Shown here piece after piece: positions 1 through 8,765 of a DNA stretch of 64,000 nucleotides (within the stretch, counting starts at the first letter, position 1; each line of letters starts with the position of its first letter). Origin of the DNA: Bog-756 sp963777665 (GTDB lineage: Bacteria > Actinomycetota > Acidimicrobiia > Acidimicrobiales > RAAP-2). The stretch covers positions 124,001 to 188,000 of the forward strand of contig CAVZRJ010000012.1 in the NCBI GenBank assembly GCA_963777665.1, in the 5' to 3' direction. The position numbers were made by a program, and so were the translations under genes. Under the pieces are notes generated by a model. It was not told the DNA's origin. It was given only the letters and a program-made list of their open reading frames with translations, and made no database searches.

Positions 1-201
1 GATCTCTTTGATGTCGACCCCGGCACAGAAGCCGCGTCCCTCCGCCCGCACGATCACCACCCGGGTGTCCGGCACCCGACCGGCGTCCAGGACGGCCTCG
101 GCCAGGGCGAACCAGCCGGCCACGTCCAGGGCGTTGACCGGGGGATGGTCGATGACCACCTCGGAGATGCCTGGTCGTGGCTGACGGGTGGTTATGGGCA
201 T
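1..201 (-). CDS. Enoyl-CoA hydratase/isomerase family protein, N-terminal part
   Basis: The reverse strand opens with ATG at 201 and reads 67 codons to the window edge, so only the N terminus is present. It shows the start of a crotonase fold: the segment VVIDHPPVNALD followed later by RGFCAGVDIKEI, which matches the family's oxyanion-hole segment (xFxAGxDxxE). Crotonases hydrate enoyl-CoA or carry out related acyl-CoA chemistry in the cytoplasm; the exact substrate cannot be told from this fragment. It is divergently oriented to the SDR gene at 332, with about 130 bp between them, so both promoters should lie there. The family is clear, the specific reaction is not. Confidence 0.85.
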   Translation of the reverse strand, partial: MPITTRQPRPGISEVVIDHPPVNALDVAGWFALAEAVLDAGRVPDTRVVIVRAEGRGFCAGVDIKEI

Positions 202-331
202 GGCTGCTCCGGTGGCCGAGCGGTGCGGGCCGCGACCGCCCCGGTCGCACCGGCGGGAGGCGGGCAGCCACGCACGCAGCGTGATCTGATACAGCGTCAG
301 GACAGTACCAGTCGCAACCAGGGAGGTAGCA

Positions 332-1165
332 GTGGCATCAGCGGGCAACCCGGGCCGGACCGGCACCTTCGACTGCACGGGCCAGGCGGTCGTGGTGACC
401 GGCGGGGCGAGGGGAGTCGGTCGGGGGATCGCCGAGGGGTTCCTCGGCGCCGGCGCGGACGTGCTCGTCTGCGGGCGCACCGAGGTGGGTGGTGACGCAC
501 TGCCCGCGGCCGAGGATCCCTCGGGGACGGTGCGCCGGGCCCAGTTCGTCCTCGCCGACGTACGCGACGCGGAGCAGTCCGCCGCAGTGGTCGACGCCGC
601 CGTCGCCCGGTTCGGCCGGCTCGACGCCCTGATCAACAACGCGGGCGGCTCGCCTGCTCGGGACGCGGCGACCGCGTCGCCGCGCTTTTCTGCGTCGATC
701 GTCGGACTCAACCTCCTCGGCCCCTTGTACTGCGCCCAAGCCGCCAACGCGGTCATGCAGGGCCAGGACGAGGGAGGCTCGATCGTCAACATCTCCTCGG
801 TCAGCGGCCTGCGACCGTCGCCCGGCACAGCGGCCTACGGTGCGGCCAAGGCCGGTCTCATCAACCTGACGCAGTCGCTGGCGATCGAGTGGGCGCCGAA
901 GGTCCGGGTCAACGCCCTGAGCGCCGGCATGGTGGCCACCGAGGGGGCCCACGAGCACTACGGCGGGCCCGCCGGGATGGCCGCGATCGCGGCCACCGTC
1001 CCGCTCGGGAGGTTCGCCACACCGGCCGACATCGCCGGGATCTGCCTGTTCCTGACCTCGCCGCTGGCGTCGTACGTGACCGGCTCCAACCTGGTCGCCC
1101 ATGGGGGAGGGGAACGGCCCCCCTTCCTCACCGCACTCGAGGGGGTCGTCGGAACCGCCCTGTGA
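332..1165 (+). CDS. Short-chain dehydrogenase/reductase (SDR) oxidoreductase
   Basis: A 277-residue classical SDR. The dinucleotide-binding motif TGGARGVG lies at residues 23-30, the NNAG motif near residue 106, catalytic Ser near 156, and the YxxxK pair at Tyr169/Lys173 (YGAAK). The GTG start at 332 is supported by GGGAGG at 321-326, five bases upstream. Length is typical of classical SDRs (about 250-280). The enzyme should be a cytoplasmic NAD(P)-dependent alcohol/ketone oxidoreductase. The divergent crotonase suggests a role in acyl-CoA or steroid side-chain metabolism, but that is inference; substrate is not readable. Confidence 0.9.
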   Translation: MASAGNPGRTGTFDCTGQAVVVTGGARGVGRGIAEGFLGAGADVLVCGRTEVGGDALPAAEDPSGTVRRAQFVLADVRDAEQSAAVVDAAVARFGRLDALINNAGGSPARDAATASPRFSASIVGLNLLGPLYCAQAANAVMQGQDEGGSIVNISSVSGLRPSPGTAAYGAAKAGLINLTQSLAIEWAPKVRVNALSAGMVATEGAHEHYGGPAGMAAIAATVPLGRFATPADIAGICLFLTSPLASYVTGSNLVAHGGGERPPFLTALEGVVGTAL

Positions 1166-1331
1166 GGGCCCTTCCGCAAGCTCCCCTGCGGCGAGCCGCG
1201 CCGTGACCCGTTCGCGGCTCTCACCTGGGGAAAGAGCGGGAAAAACGGCTCAAGTTCGCCTCAGATCTGGCCGATGCACAGGTCGTGGCCCGAGAACATT
1301 CTCCTGCCCCCGAGGAGGGCGGAACCGAACG

Positions 1332-2219
1332 ATGTCGGCGAAACCGGATCGGGTCGTGCTGACCCACCCGGAGGCGACGTTCTCCCTGCTCGGCGCTCCA
1401 TACCTCGAGTACCTGCCCGTGATCGACCTGTCCAGCGGGCGCCTGCTCGGGATGGAGGCGCTCGTCCGGTGGCAGCACCCGACCGAGGGCAGGATCTCCC
1501 CGGACCTGCTGATTCCGGCTGCGGAGGCCAGCGGGGACATCGGTCCCCTCACCCGGTGGATCGTGGCCGAAGCCTGCGAGGAAGCCTGCCGCTGGTCGCC
1601 GAGCATCCAGCTCGGGGTCAACTGCACGATCGAGCAGCTGCGGCGCGGGGAGGTGTCCAAGGCGGTGGCCCGGGCGCTCGACCAGACCGGCTTCCGCAGC
1701 GGTCAACTCAACATCGAGGTCACCGAGGACTCGGTGGTCGACGCCGTCGCCGCTGCCGATCTCCAGAACCTCTCGGAGATGGGTGTCCAGCTCTCGGTCG
1801 ACGACGTGGGAACCAACTGGTCCTCCTTCGAGCCGTTCAAGCGGCACGACATCAGCACGGTCAAGATCGACGGGTCGTTCATCGCCGGCCTCGAGTCGAA
1901 CCAGGGCATCAACCGGCTGGTCGTCGAGACGGTCATCCACATGGCGCACTCCCTCGGCATGTCGGCCATCGTCGAGTCCGTGGAGACGTCCAAGCAGGTC
2001 GAGATCGTCCGGGCATTCGGGGCCGACGCCGCGCAGGGGTTCTTCTTCGCGCCGCCCGTCTCGAGTGAGGAGGTGCTGGTCTTCGCCAGAGGTCCGGAGG
2101 TCCCGGTGTTCTCCCGCACCCACGTACGGACCCTGGTCAGTGGGGACGACGAACCGATGTCCGTCGAGTCGTTGCTGCGCAGCACGGCCGACCCGGGGCC
2201 GCTGGACACCGCCAGCTGA
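1332..2219 (+). CDS. EAL-domain protein (cyclic-di-GMP phosphodiesterase or degenerate sensor)
   Basis: A stand-alone EAL domain of 295 residues with no recognisable sensor or membrane segment. The signature EALVRW is present, as are the ExTE (EVTED), KID and QGFFFAPP segments. The loop usually reading DDFGTG is DDVGTN here, and the usual EGVET is ESVET, so two conserved positions that help coordinate metal and c-di-GMP are altered. It may therefore be a weak phosphodiesterase or a c-di-GMP-binding protein. ATG 1332 was chosen because the reading frame upstream lacks EAL homology and a purine-rich GAGGAGGGCGG stretch precedes it. Cytoplasmic; no operon partner is evident. Confidence 0.85.
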   Translation: MSAKPDRVVLTHPEATFSLLGAPYLEYLPVIDLSSGRLLGMEALVRWQHPTEGRISPDLLIPAAEASGDIGPLTRWIVAEACEEACRWSPSIQLGVNCTIEQLRRGEVSKAVARALDQTGFRSGQLNIEVTEDSVVDAVAAADLQNLSEMGVQLSVDDVGTNWSSFEPFKRHDISTVKIDGSFIAGLESNQGINRLVVETVIHMAHSLGMSAIVESVETSKQVEIVRAFGADAAQGFFFAPPVSSEEVLVFARGPEVPVFSRTHVRTLVSGDDEPMSVESLLRSTADPGPLDTAS

Positions 2220-2364
2220 GCCGGGGCCCGCCCCGATCCGGCACCGGGCGCATCGGCACCGGCGTCCTCCCGGCACCGGGCACGAGGTGCGCCGCCGCAC
2301 CGCACGACCCCGCCGAGGTGGTTCGGGTGGTCCGCACCCCCGACTTGCCTGTATACCTCTGCCC

Positions 2365-3567
2365 GTGAAGCTCGCTGTCGTCAAGGAGTCGAGCCCCGGG
2401 GAGCGTCGCGTTGCGATCGTGCCCGAGGTGGCCGCCAAGCTCGTCAAGACCGGCGTCGACGTCGTCGTCGAGTCCGGGGCGGCCACGGCCGCCCGGTTCG
2501 CCGACGAGGAGTTCCGGGCCGCCGGGGCCACGGTCGGCGACGACGCCGCTTCGGCGCTGGCCGGCGCCGCCGTCTCCGCCCGGGTGCAGCCGCCGACCAT
2601 GGCAGAGGTCGCCGCGCTGCCGGACGGCGTCTCGACGATCAGCTTCCTCCAGCCCCTGGCCGCGACCGACGTGGTGCAGGCTCTGGCGGCCAAGGGGGCC
2701 ACGGTCTACAGCCTCGACCTGCTGCCGCGGATCAGCCGGGCCCAGTCGATGGACGCCCTCTCGTCACAGGCCACGGTGTCCGGCTACCGGGCCGGGCTCT
2801 CAGCGGCCGAGCACCTCGACAAGTTCTTCCCCATGTTCATGACCGCGGCGGGAACGGTTCCGCCTGCCAAGGTGCTGGTGATGGGTGCCGGTGTGGCGGG
2901 CCTCCAGGCCATCGCCACCGCCCGCCGGCTCGGCGCGGTGGTCCGCGCCTATGACGTGCGTACCGCGGCCAAGGAGGAGGTGCAGAGTCTCGGTGCGAAG
3001 TTCGTGGAGCTCGGCCTCGAAGCCCAGGACGGCGCCGGTGGGTACGCGAAGGAGCAGTCCGCCGAAACCCTGGCGAGGCAGCAGGAGCTGTTGGCCGCCG
3101 AGGTTGCCGCTGCCGACGTGGTCATCACCACCGCCCAGATCCCAGGGCGCAAGGCGCCGGTGCTGGTGACCGAGGCGATGGTGCGGTCCATGTCCGAAGG
3201 AGCCGTCATCGTCGACATCGCAGCCGACTCGGGCGGCAACTGCGAGCTGACGGTGGCCGGGGAGGACGTCCTCGTGGACGGGGTGACCGTCGTCGGCATG
3301 ACCAACCCGCCGGCGTCGATGCCGACCCACGCCAGCTTCCTCTTCGCACGTAATGTCGCCAACTTCCTCGCGCTCCTGGTCCGGGACGGCGAGTTGGCCC
3401 CCGACTTCGAGGACGAGATCGTGGCCGGCACCTGCGTGGTCCGGGCCGGCGACGTCGTCCACGTCCCGACAGCGGAGGCGCTGGGCCTGCACAGCCCGGC
3501 GGCACCCGGGCCCGGAACAGCCTCAGGTCCGAGCGGTGCCGACGGGCCCGAGGAGGTGCGCCCGTGA
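2365..3567 (+). CDS. pntAA: NAD(P) transhydrogenase subunit alpha part 1 (NAD-binding domain)
   Basis: A 400-residue protein beginning VKLAVVKE and ERRVAIVPE, the hallmark start of PntA/alanine dehydrogenase-like domains. A Rossmann motif VLVMGAGVAGLQAIATARRLGA lies mid-protein, and the RAYDVR segment after it fits dinucleotide specificity. It forms the peripheral NAD(H)-binding dI of the proton-translocating transhydrogenase. GTG 2365 is the family start although the frame is open further upstream. Its stop overlaps the GTG of the next gene (GTGA at 3564-3567), so the three pnt genes are translationally coupled. The split alpha subunit is typical of actinobacteria and several other lineages. 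Confidence 0.95.
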   Translation: MKLAVVKESSPGERRVAIVPEVAAKLVKTGVDVVVESGAATAARFADEEFRAAGATVGDDAASALAGAAVSARVQPPTMAEVAALPDGVSTISFLQPLAATDVVQALAAKGATVYSLDLLPRISRAQSMDALSSQATVSGYRAGLSAAEHLDKFFPMFMTAAGTVPPAKVLVMGAGVAGLQAIATARRLGAVVRAYDVRTAAKEEVQSLGAKFVELGLEAQDGAGGYAKEQSAETLARQQELLAAEVAAADVVITTAQIPGRKAPVLVTEAMVRSMSEGAVIVDIAADSGGNCELTVAGEDVLVDGVTVVGMTNPPASMPTHASFLFARNVANFLALLVRDGELAPDFEDEIVAGTCVVRAGDVVHVPTAEALGLHSPAAPGPGTASGPSGADGPEEVRP

Positions 3568-3905
3568 ACACCGGGGTCCTGGAGTTCGTCACGATCTTCG
3601 TCCTCGCCGCATTCGTCGGCAACGAGGTGATCGGCCGCGTGCCGAGCATCCTGCACACGCCGCTGATGTCCGGCTCCAACGCCATCCACGGGATCGTGCT
3701 GGTCGGGACCATCATCATCATGGGCGAAGCCCACGGCACGACCCAGATCGTCCTCGGCTTCCTCGCCGTGCTCCTGGCCACCCTCAACATCGTGGGCGGG
3801 TTCGTCGTGACCGACCGGATGCTCGAGATGTTCAAGGCCAAGCCGGCCGATCGACCTGCGAAGGCCGCGAGCGCAGAGACCGAGGTCGAAGGCGGTCCCG
3901 AGTGA
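3564..3905 (+). CDS. pntAB: NAD(P) transhydrogenase subunit alpha part 2 (membrane segment)
   Basis: A 113-residue membrane protein with three hydrophobic stretches, including FVTIFVLAAFVGNEVI near the N terminus and a TPLMSGSNAIHGIVL motif that is strongly conserved in PntAB. It supplies part of the proton channel (domain II). It is coupled to the preceding gene by a GTGA overlap and to the following gene by a second GTGA overlap at 3902-3905. The charged, Ala/Lys/Glu-rich C-terminal tail is cytoplasmic by prediction. Size and context fit the family well. Confidence 0.95.
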   Translation: MNTGVLEFVTIFVLAAFVGNEVIGRVPSILHTPLMSGSNAIHGIVLVGTIIIMGEAHGTTQIVLGFLAVLLATLNIVGGFVVTDRMLEMFKAKPADRPAKAASAETEVEGGPE

Positions 3906-5302
3906 CGCTCAACGACTGGATCGACCTCGTCTACCTGCTGGCGGCGGTCGGGTTCATCCTCGCCCTCAAAGGCCTCAGCTCACCCAAGCACGCCCGCAAC
4001 GGCAACCTGCTCGGAGCGGCCGCCGCTGCCCTGGCGGTCGGCTTCACCTTTGCCGCCCCCGGCGTACGGGCCCACACCCTCAACCTCAGCTTGACCCTGG
4101 TGGCCATGGCCATCGGCGCGGTCATCGCGGTGCCCACTGCCCGCCGGGTCAAGATGACCGCGATGCCCCAGTTGGTGGCCATCTTCAACGGGGTCGGCGG
4201 TGGCGCGGCCGCTCTCATCTCCATTCTCTACTTTCTCATCGAGGACCCGACCAAGCCGGCGACGTACCACCTCGTCGAGGTGGTGCTCGGGGTGCTCATC
4301 GGGTGTGTCTCGTTTTCCGGGAGCGCGATCGCCTTCTCCAAGCTCCAGGAGCTCATGACCGGTCGCCCGATCACCTATCCGGGCCAACAGGGGATCAACG
4401 GGATCGTCGGCCTGGCGGTCGTCGGCCTGGCCGTGGGCACCATCGTGACCGGCGACGTCCCGCTGCTGGTCGCCACGGCCGTGCTCTCGCTGGTCCTCGG
4501 GGTCATCTTCGTGCTCCCGATCGGCGGCGCCGACGTGCCCGTCCTCATCTCGCTGCTCAACTCGTTCACCGGCCTGGCGGTGGCGGCGTCGGGATTCACC
4601 CTCGACAACAACCTGCTCATCATCGCCGGCACCCTGGTCGGCGCCTCGGGCATCCTGCTCACCCGGATGATGTCCAAGGCCATGGGCCGGTCGTTGGCCA
4701 ATGTGCTGTTCAGCGCCTTCGGCTCCGTGGTCACCGCCGGGGCCGGTGCAGACGGCACGGGGGAGACCCGGACGGTCCGTTCGGGGACGCCGGAGGACAT
4801 CGGGGTCCTCCTCGCCTACGCCCGCAAGGTGGTCATCGTCCCCGGGTACGGACTGGCCGTGGCCCAGGCGCAGCACACCGTGCGCGAACTTGCCGACCTG
4901 CTGATGGAACGCGGCGTGGAGGTCTTCTACGCGATCCACCCGGTGGCCGGCCGTATGCCCGGGCACATGAACGTGCTCCTGGCCGAGGCGAACGTTCCCT
5001 ACGACGAGCTCAAGGAGATGGACGAGGCCAACCCGGAGATGTCGACGGCCGACGTCGCCCTCGTGGTGGGTGCCAACGACACGGTCAACCCGGCGGCCAA
5101 GAGCACCCCGGGCAGCCCCATCTACGGGATGCCGATCGTGCATGCGGACGAGGCTCAGAACGTGGTCTTCCTCAAGCGCTCGATGCGACCCGGCTTCGCC
5201 GGCATCGACAACGAGTTGCTCTTCGACGAGAAGACCACCCTCCTCTTCGGCGACGCAAAGGACACCCTGGCCAAGCTGGTGACTGCGGTGCGGGAAGCGT
5301 AG
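3902..5302 (+). CDS. pntB: NAD(P) transhydrogenase subunit beta
   Basis: A 466-residue protein with about eight or nine membrane segments in the first 270 residues, then a soluble NADP(H)-binding domain III. Diagnostic segments are ALKGLSSPKHARNGN at the N terminus, VPGYGLAVAQAQH (nucleotide-binding loop), HPVAGRMPGHMNVLLAEA, and VGANDTVNPAA near the C terminus. Together with PntAA/PntAB it uses the proton gradient to drive hydride transfer from NADH to NADP+. GTG 3902 overlaps the previous stop. The operon ends at a TAG stop, followed within 6 bp by the perfect inverted repeat at 5308. Confidence 0.95.
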   Translation: MTLNDWIDLVYLLAAVGFILALKGLSSPKHARNGNLLGAAAAALAVGFTFAAPGVRAHTLNLSLTLVAMAIGAVIAVPTARRVKMTAMPQLVAIFNGVGGGAAALISILYFLIEDPTKPATYHLVEVVLGVLIGCVSFSGSAIAFSKLQELMTGRPITYPGQQGINGIVGLAVVGLAVGTIVTGDVPLLVATAVLSLVLGVIFVLPIGGADVPVLISLLNSFTGLAVAASGFTLDNNLLIIAGTLVGASGILLTRMMSKAMGRSLANVLFSAFGSVVTAGAGADGTGETRTVRSGTPEDIGVLLAYARKVVIVPGYGLAVAQAQHTVRELADLLMERGVEVFYAIHPVAGRMPGHMNVLLAEANVPYDELKEMDEANPEMSTADVALVVGANDTVNPAAKSTPGSPIYGMPIVHADEAQNVVFLKRSMRPGFAGIDNELLFDEKTTLLFGDAKDTLAKLVTAVREA

Positions 5303-5307
5303 AATAA

Positions 5308-5339
5308 CACTCACAGTGGGTAGAATTCCACTGTGAGTG
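5308..5339. promoter_or_regulatory. Perfect 12-bp inverted repeat with 8-nt loop after pntB
   Basis: The arms CACTCACAGTGG (5308-5319) and CCACTGTGAGTG (5328-5339) are exact reverse complements around GTAGAATT. It begins six bases after the pntB stop. It could act as a factor-assisted terminator, but the stem is only moderately GC-rich and no T-run follows, and its perfect dyad symmetry would also suit a repressor site for the gene at 5471. Confidence 0.6.
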
Positions 5340-5470
5340 GAATACATTGCATTGCCGCAGGTCCATCCCATACGGTCATCCTGATCACAGATGTGATCCA
5401 CGTCCCGCACCGGGGAAGGCCAGTGGTGCTCGAAGGACGTGTTGCCAGACGAATCCGGGGGGTTTGATCG

Positions 5471-7580
5471 ATGAGCAGGTCCCGTTCACACGTTGGACAT
5501 GAAGGATCGGGGACGACGGTGCCCGATCGGCGCGCCCGCCGCGCCAGGACGGTCCTCGGGTCGCTCGCCGGGGTCGGCGCGCTGACCATCGCCAGTGTGG
5601 GCATCGCGCTCGTGGCTCCGTCGACCGTGGGCGCCGTGCCGAACACCCCCCCCAACAACCCGACCGCACCGGCCATCTCCTACGAGGTCGACTGCACGAC
5701 CGGGTTCCAGGCCAATGTCGCCGCGCCGTTCGTGACCACCCTCCTGGGCAACACGACCGTCAACTCGGCCGCGCCCGCCGGTGTCAAGTTCGGCTTCACC
5801 GGCACCGCCAGCACCACCCTCGTCGGCGGCTTCGTCGCCAACATCTACTTGAACGGCCTGGGTAGCGGTTCGTCCCAACTGCAGTGGACCGAGACGATCG
5901 GGTCGACCGACGGGCACGCCACCGGCAAGTACAGCCTCAACACGCCGACCATCACCAGGCCGGACGGCGGGGGCACCACCGCAGGGATCGTGACCTGGAC
6001 CAAGGGCTCGACCACCCTCTACCGGGGACTTCACCGGCGCCGCGGTCGGCGACGGCCTTGCCTCTGCCACCCCGGGGATCCCGCAGGCCGCACTCATCAC
6101 GGCCATCAACGGGACCACCTCGATCACCATCAGCCTGCCGACCACGGCGGCGGCGCCGCACAGCGCGGGCGCGACCGTCAGCTGGGGCGCGACCACGACG
6201 TTCAGCACTCCTGTCAACACCGGGAACGTCTTCACAACTGCGGGCGCTGCCGGCGGCACCGCCGGCATCGGCCTGGTGAGCGCGCTCCAGTTCACCGCCG
6301 AGTCCCTCGTCACGTTCGGCGGAGCGATCGGCGACGGGCCGAGCAACTGCCTACTCACCGGGTGGACCGGGCCGCCCACGCCGGTCGCGGGCCCGCCCCA
6401 GACCGGATTGCCGGGCAGCGCGACCGGGGACACCGTCCCGGTCCTGCCGGCCGGGAGCACGACGCCGCTGATCAGCGCCTCGCCGGTCAAGGTGCAGTCC
6501 GCGGCCTTCGTGAACCTCAACGGAAAGGCGGCCGTGCCCGACGCGCCGACCGGAGTGAGCGCGACAGCGGGTCCGGTCGGCGGCTCCTTTGCGGCAGTCT
6601 CGTGGACGGCCCCAGCGAGCAACGGTGCCGCGATCACCAGCAACGTGATCACCGCCTATCAGGGCGCGACCGCGGTCAGCACCACCTCGGTGGGCCCGGT
6701 CACCTCGGGCAACGTGGTCGGCCTGCAGACCGGTGTGCCCTACACCTTCACCGTGGCCTCCACCAACAGCGTCGGGACCGGAGCAGCATCGGCCCAGTCC
6801 AACGCGGTCACGCTCGCCGCGCTGCCGTTCACCAGCCCGGCCGGGTTCCGGCTCATCACTGCGAACGGCGGGGTCTTCGCCCAGGGTGACGTGCAGGCGT
6901 ACGGTTCGACCGCCTCGATCAAGCTCAACAAGCCGATGGTCGGGGGGGCGAGCACCGCCGACGGTAAGGGCTACTGGCTGGTCGCCTCCGACGGTGGCAT
7001 CTTCTCCTACGGCGATGCGGCGTTCCACGGATCGACCGGCAATATCACCCTCAACAAGCCCATCGTGGGGATGGCCTCGACGCCCGACGGCAAGGGCTAC
7101 TGGTTGGTCGCCTCGGACGGCGGGATCTTCAACTACGGGGACGCCCATTTCTACGGCTCGATGGGCGCCCATCCGCTCAACCAGCCCGTCGTGGGCATGG
7201 CCTCGACGGCCGATGGCAAGGGCTACTGGATGGTCGCCTCCGACGGTGGGATCTTCGCCTTTGGGGACGCCGGGTTCCACGGCTCCACCGGTGCGGTGCA
7301 CCTCAACAAGCCGATCGTCGGCATGGCCTCGACGGGTGACGGCAAGGGTTATTGGTTGGTCGCCTCGGACGGTGGGATCTTCAACTACGGGGACGCTCCC
7401 TTCGACGGGTCGCTCGGCGCCTCCCATCCTGCCGCACCGATCGTGGGCATGGCTCCGAGCTCCATCGGCGGCTACTGGCTCACCGACACCAACGGCACGG
7501 TCTACGCATTGGGTACGTCGTACCTTGGTTCCGAAGCCGGGACCCCGCTGACCGGGCAGGTCGTCGCCATCATCTCCTGA
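5471..7580 (+). CDS. Secreted surface protein: signal peptide, N-terminal domain, Fn3 domain, six KGYW repeats (one frameshift)
   Basis: The frame starts at 5471 with a basic N terminus and a hydrophobic signal segment (VLGSLAGVGALTIASVGIALVA). Around 6020-6026 the coding frame jumps: TTLY is followed in the next frame by GDFTGAAVGDG, consistent with one extra base in the run ACCGGGG. Repaired length is about 702 residues. After a Thr/Ser/Gly-rich beta domain comes a fibronectin type III domain (roughly 6535-6830, VPDAPTGVSAT to NAVTLA) and then six units of about 42 residues built on GKGYWLVASDGGIF-YGDA-F-GS. This should be an extracellular, possibly wall-associated adhesive or carbohydrate-binding protein. 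The shift may be a sequencing error rather than decay. Confidence 0.75.
6843..7577 (+). repeat. Six ~42-residue KGYWLVASDGGIF repeats
   Basis: The coding sequence holds six successive degenerate repeats, about 126 bp each. The central four carry KGYWLVASDGGIF (or close variants) plus PIVGMAST.DG. The first (GFRLITANGGVF) and last (GGYWLTDTNGTVY) are diverged caps. Alternating aromatic/glycine spacing suggests beta-propeller blades, so six units could close one six-bladed propeller; that fold is an inference. Confidence 0.8.
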
Positions 7581-7590
7581 TCGCCCCGGA

Positions 7591-7621
7591 GGTGGGTCGG
7601 GCTCGTGCAGCCCGGCCCACC
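7591..7621. terminator. Bidirectional terminator hairpin between convergent genes
   Basis: GGTGGGTCGGGCT (7591-7603) pairs with AGCCCGGCCCACC (7609-7621) through a 5-nt loop, with one G.U wobble. It sits in the 75-bp gap between the stops of the KGYW protein (+) and the YacL-like gene (-), where a shared terminator is expected. Confidence 0.65.
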
Positions 7622-7655
7622 GGACCGGGACCGGACGACGGGAGCGGCGTCACGG

Positions 7656-8765
7656 TCAGGAGAGGACGGCACCTCTCGACCTGACGGGCCGGATCGGGAG
7701 GTCCACCTCCTGCTCGTCTGCGGTCGGGTCGGTGGCCAGCTTGGCGAAGACCATGATGCCCTGACTGGTCGGACGGGTGGAGAGCACCATGACGCCCACC
7801 GGCCCCTGGTCGATCAGGTGGGTGGCGTCGTTGACCACGACCATGTCGCCGTCAGGCAGGTACCCCACCGCCTGACGGGCCTGACGGCCCTCCTTGACCA
7901 GCGTGATCACCAACCGCTCGCCGGGGAGATGATCGGGCGAGAGCTCGCTTGCAACGGCGTGCAGGTTGACCGCGGCGACCTCCCAGGTAGCGGCAGCCTC
8001 GACGACCGTCGCCGAACAGGTGCCGATCCGCAATCCGGTCCGGCGGGCCACGGTGAGCAGCTTGACCGTGGGATCGTCGAGCTCCGGGATCTCGTCCGGG
8101 GCGATGTGGACGGCGACCGACATCTCCCGGAGCGCCTCCAGTGACTCGAGCCCGCGACGCGCCCGCCGCGAGCTGACCGGATCGGGAGACTCGGCCACCG
8201 CGCGCACGTGGTCGACCACGAACTGCGGGATCACCAGGCCGCCGGGCAGGAGACCGGATCGGCCGAGGACGAGCAGGAAACGGTCCATGATGGCTGAGCC
8301 GTCGATCAGGAGGGCGTGGCCCTCGGGGGGACTGACCGCCGGGGAAAGGATCCGGGAGAGGCCGACCGCCGCCACGATCTGCCGCCCCTTGGTCGAGCCG
8401 AGTCGCCACCCGAGCGTGGCGAGTACCCAGGCCAGCCCCGCGGTGATGATGAACGCATACCCGGAGCGGACGAGCACCATCAGCGGGAGCCCGACGACCA
8501 GTCCGAGCATCATCCCGGTCGTCGAAACGCTCGAGGCGGCGAACACCTCGCCGGGAGGGGTGTTGCGGAACTGGAAGACGGCGCGCTGGAGACCCTTGTC
8601 GAGCAGCCGGCCGACGACCCCGCCGAGGACGTAGCTGACGCCGGCACCGAGGAGGAGGCCGACCACGGCTTCGGTCCCCCCACTGCCGGACGACCGGCCG
8701 ATCTCGAAGCCGGTGAGCGCTCCGGCCAGCACGAAGAGGAGGCGGAAGCCTTCGACGAAGATCAC
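7656..8765 (-). CDS. YacL-like membrane PIN/TRAM-domain protein
   Basis: A 369-residue protein with four hydrophobic segments in the first ~130 residues (FRLLFVLAGALTGFEIG, VGLLLGAGVSYVLGGVVG, two more), then a PIN nuclease-like domain (LLIDGSAIMDR carries the first acidic residue; ELDDPTVKLL and later acidic positions complete the site), and a C-terminal TRAM RNA-binding domain (LVITLVKEGRQARQAVGYL, then DGDMVVVNDA). This order matches the B. subtilis YacL family, usually annotated as a membrane-bound PIN/TRAM ribonuclease-like protein of unclear role. GTG 8765 starts exactly at the first hydrophobic segment; the longer open frame upstream is Arg-rich and non-coding in look. Confidence 0.85.
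   Translation of the reverse strand: MIFVEGFRLLFVLAGALTGFEIGRSSGSGGTEAVVGLLLGAGVSYVLGGVVGRLLDKGLQRAVFQFRNTPPGEVFAASSVSTTGMMLGLVVGLPLMVLVRSGYAFIITAGLAWVLATLGWRLGSTKGRQIVAAVGLSRILSPAVSPPEGHALLIDGSAIMDRFLLVLGRSGLLPGGLVIPQFVVDHVRAVAESPDPVSSRRARRGLESLEALREMSVAVHIAPDEIPELDDPTVKLLTVARRTGLRIGTCSATVVEAAATWEVAAVNLHAVASELSPDHLPGERLVITLVKEGRQARQAVGYLPDGDMVVVNDATHLIDQGPVGVMVLSTRPTSQGIMVFAKLATDPTADEQEVDLPIRPVRSRGAVLS

Noticed and set aside
338..1102. Long minus-strand open frames opposite the SDR gene and similar antisense frames opposite pntB, mce and other genes
   Set aside because: High-GC DNA leaves long open frames on the antisense strand. These products are Arg/His/Asp-rich, have no domains, and mirror clearly coding sequence.
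2885..3169. Alternative-frame ORFs inside pntAA and other genes
   Set aside because: Pro/Arg/Ser-rich products in a shifted frame of a gene with strong homology; no ribosome binding sites.
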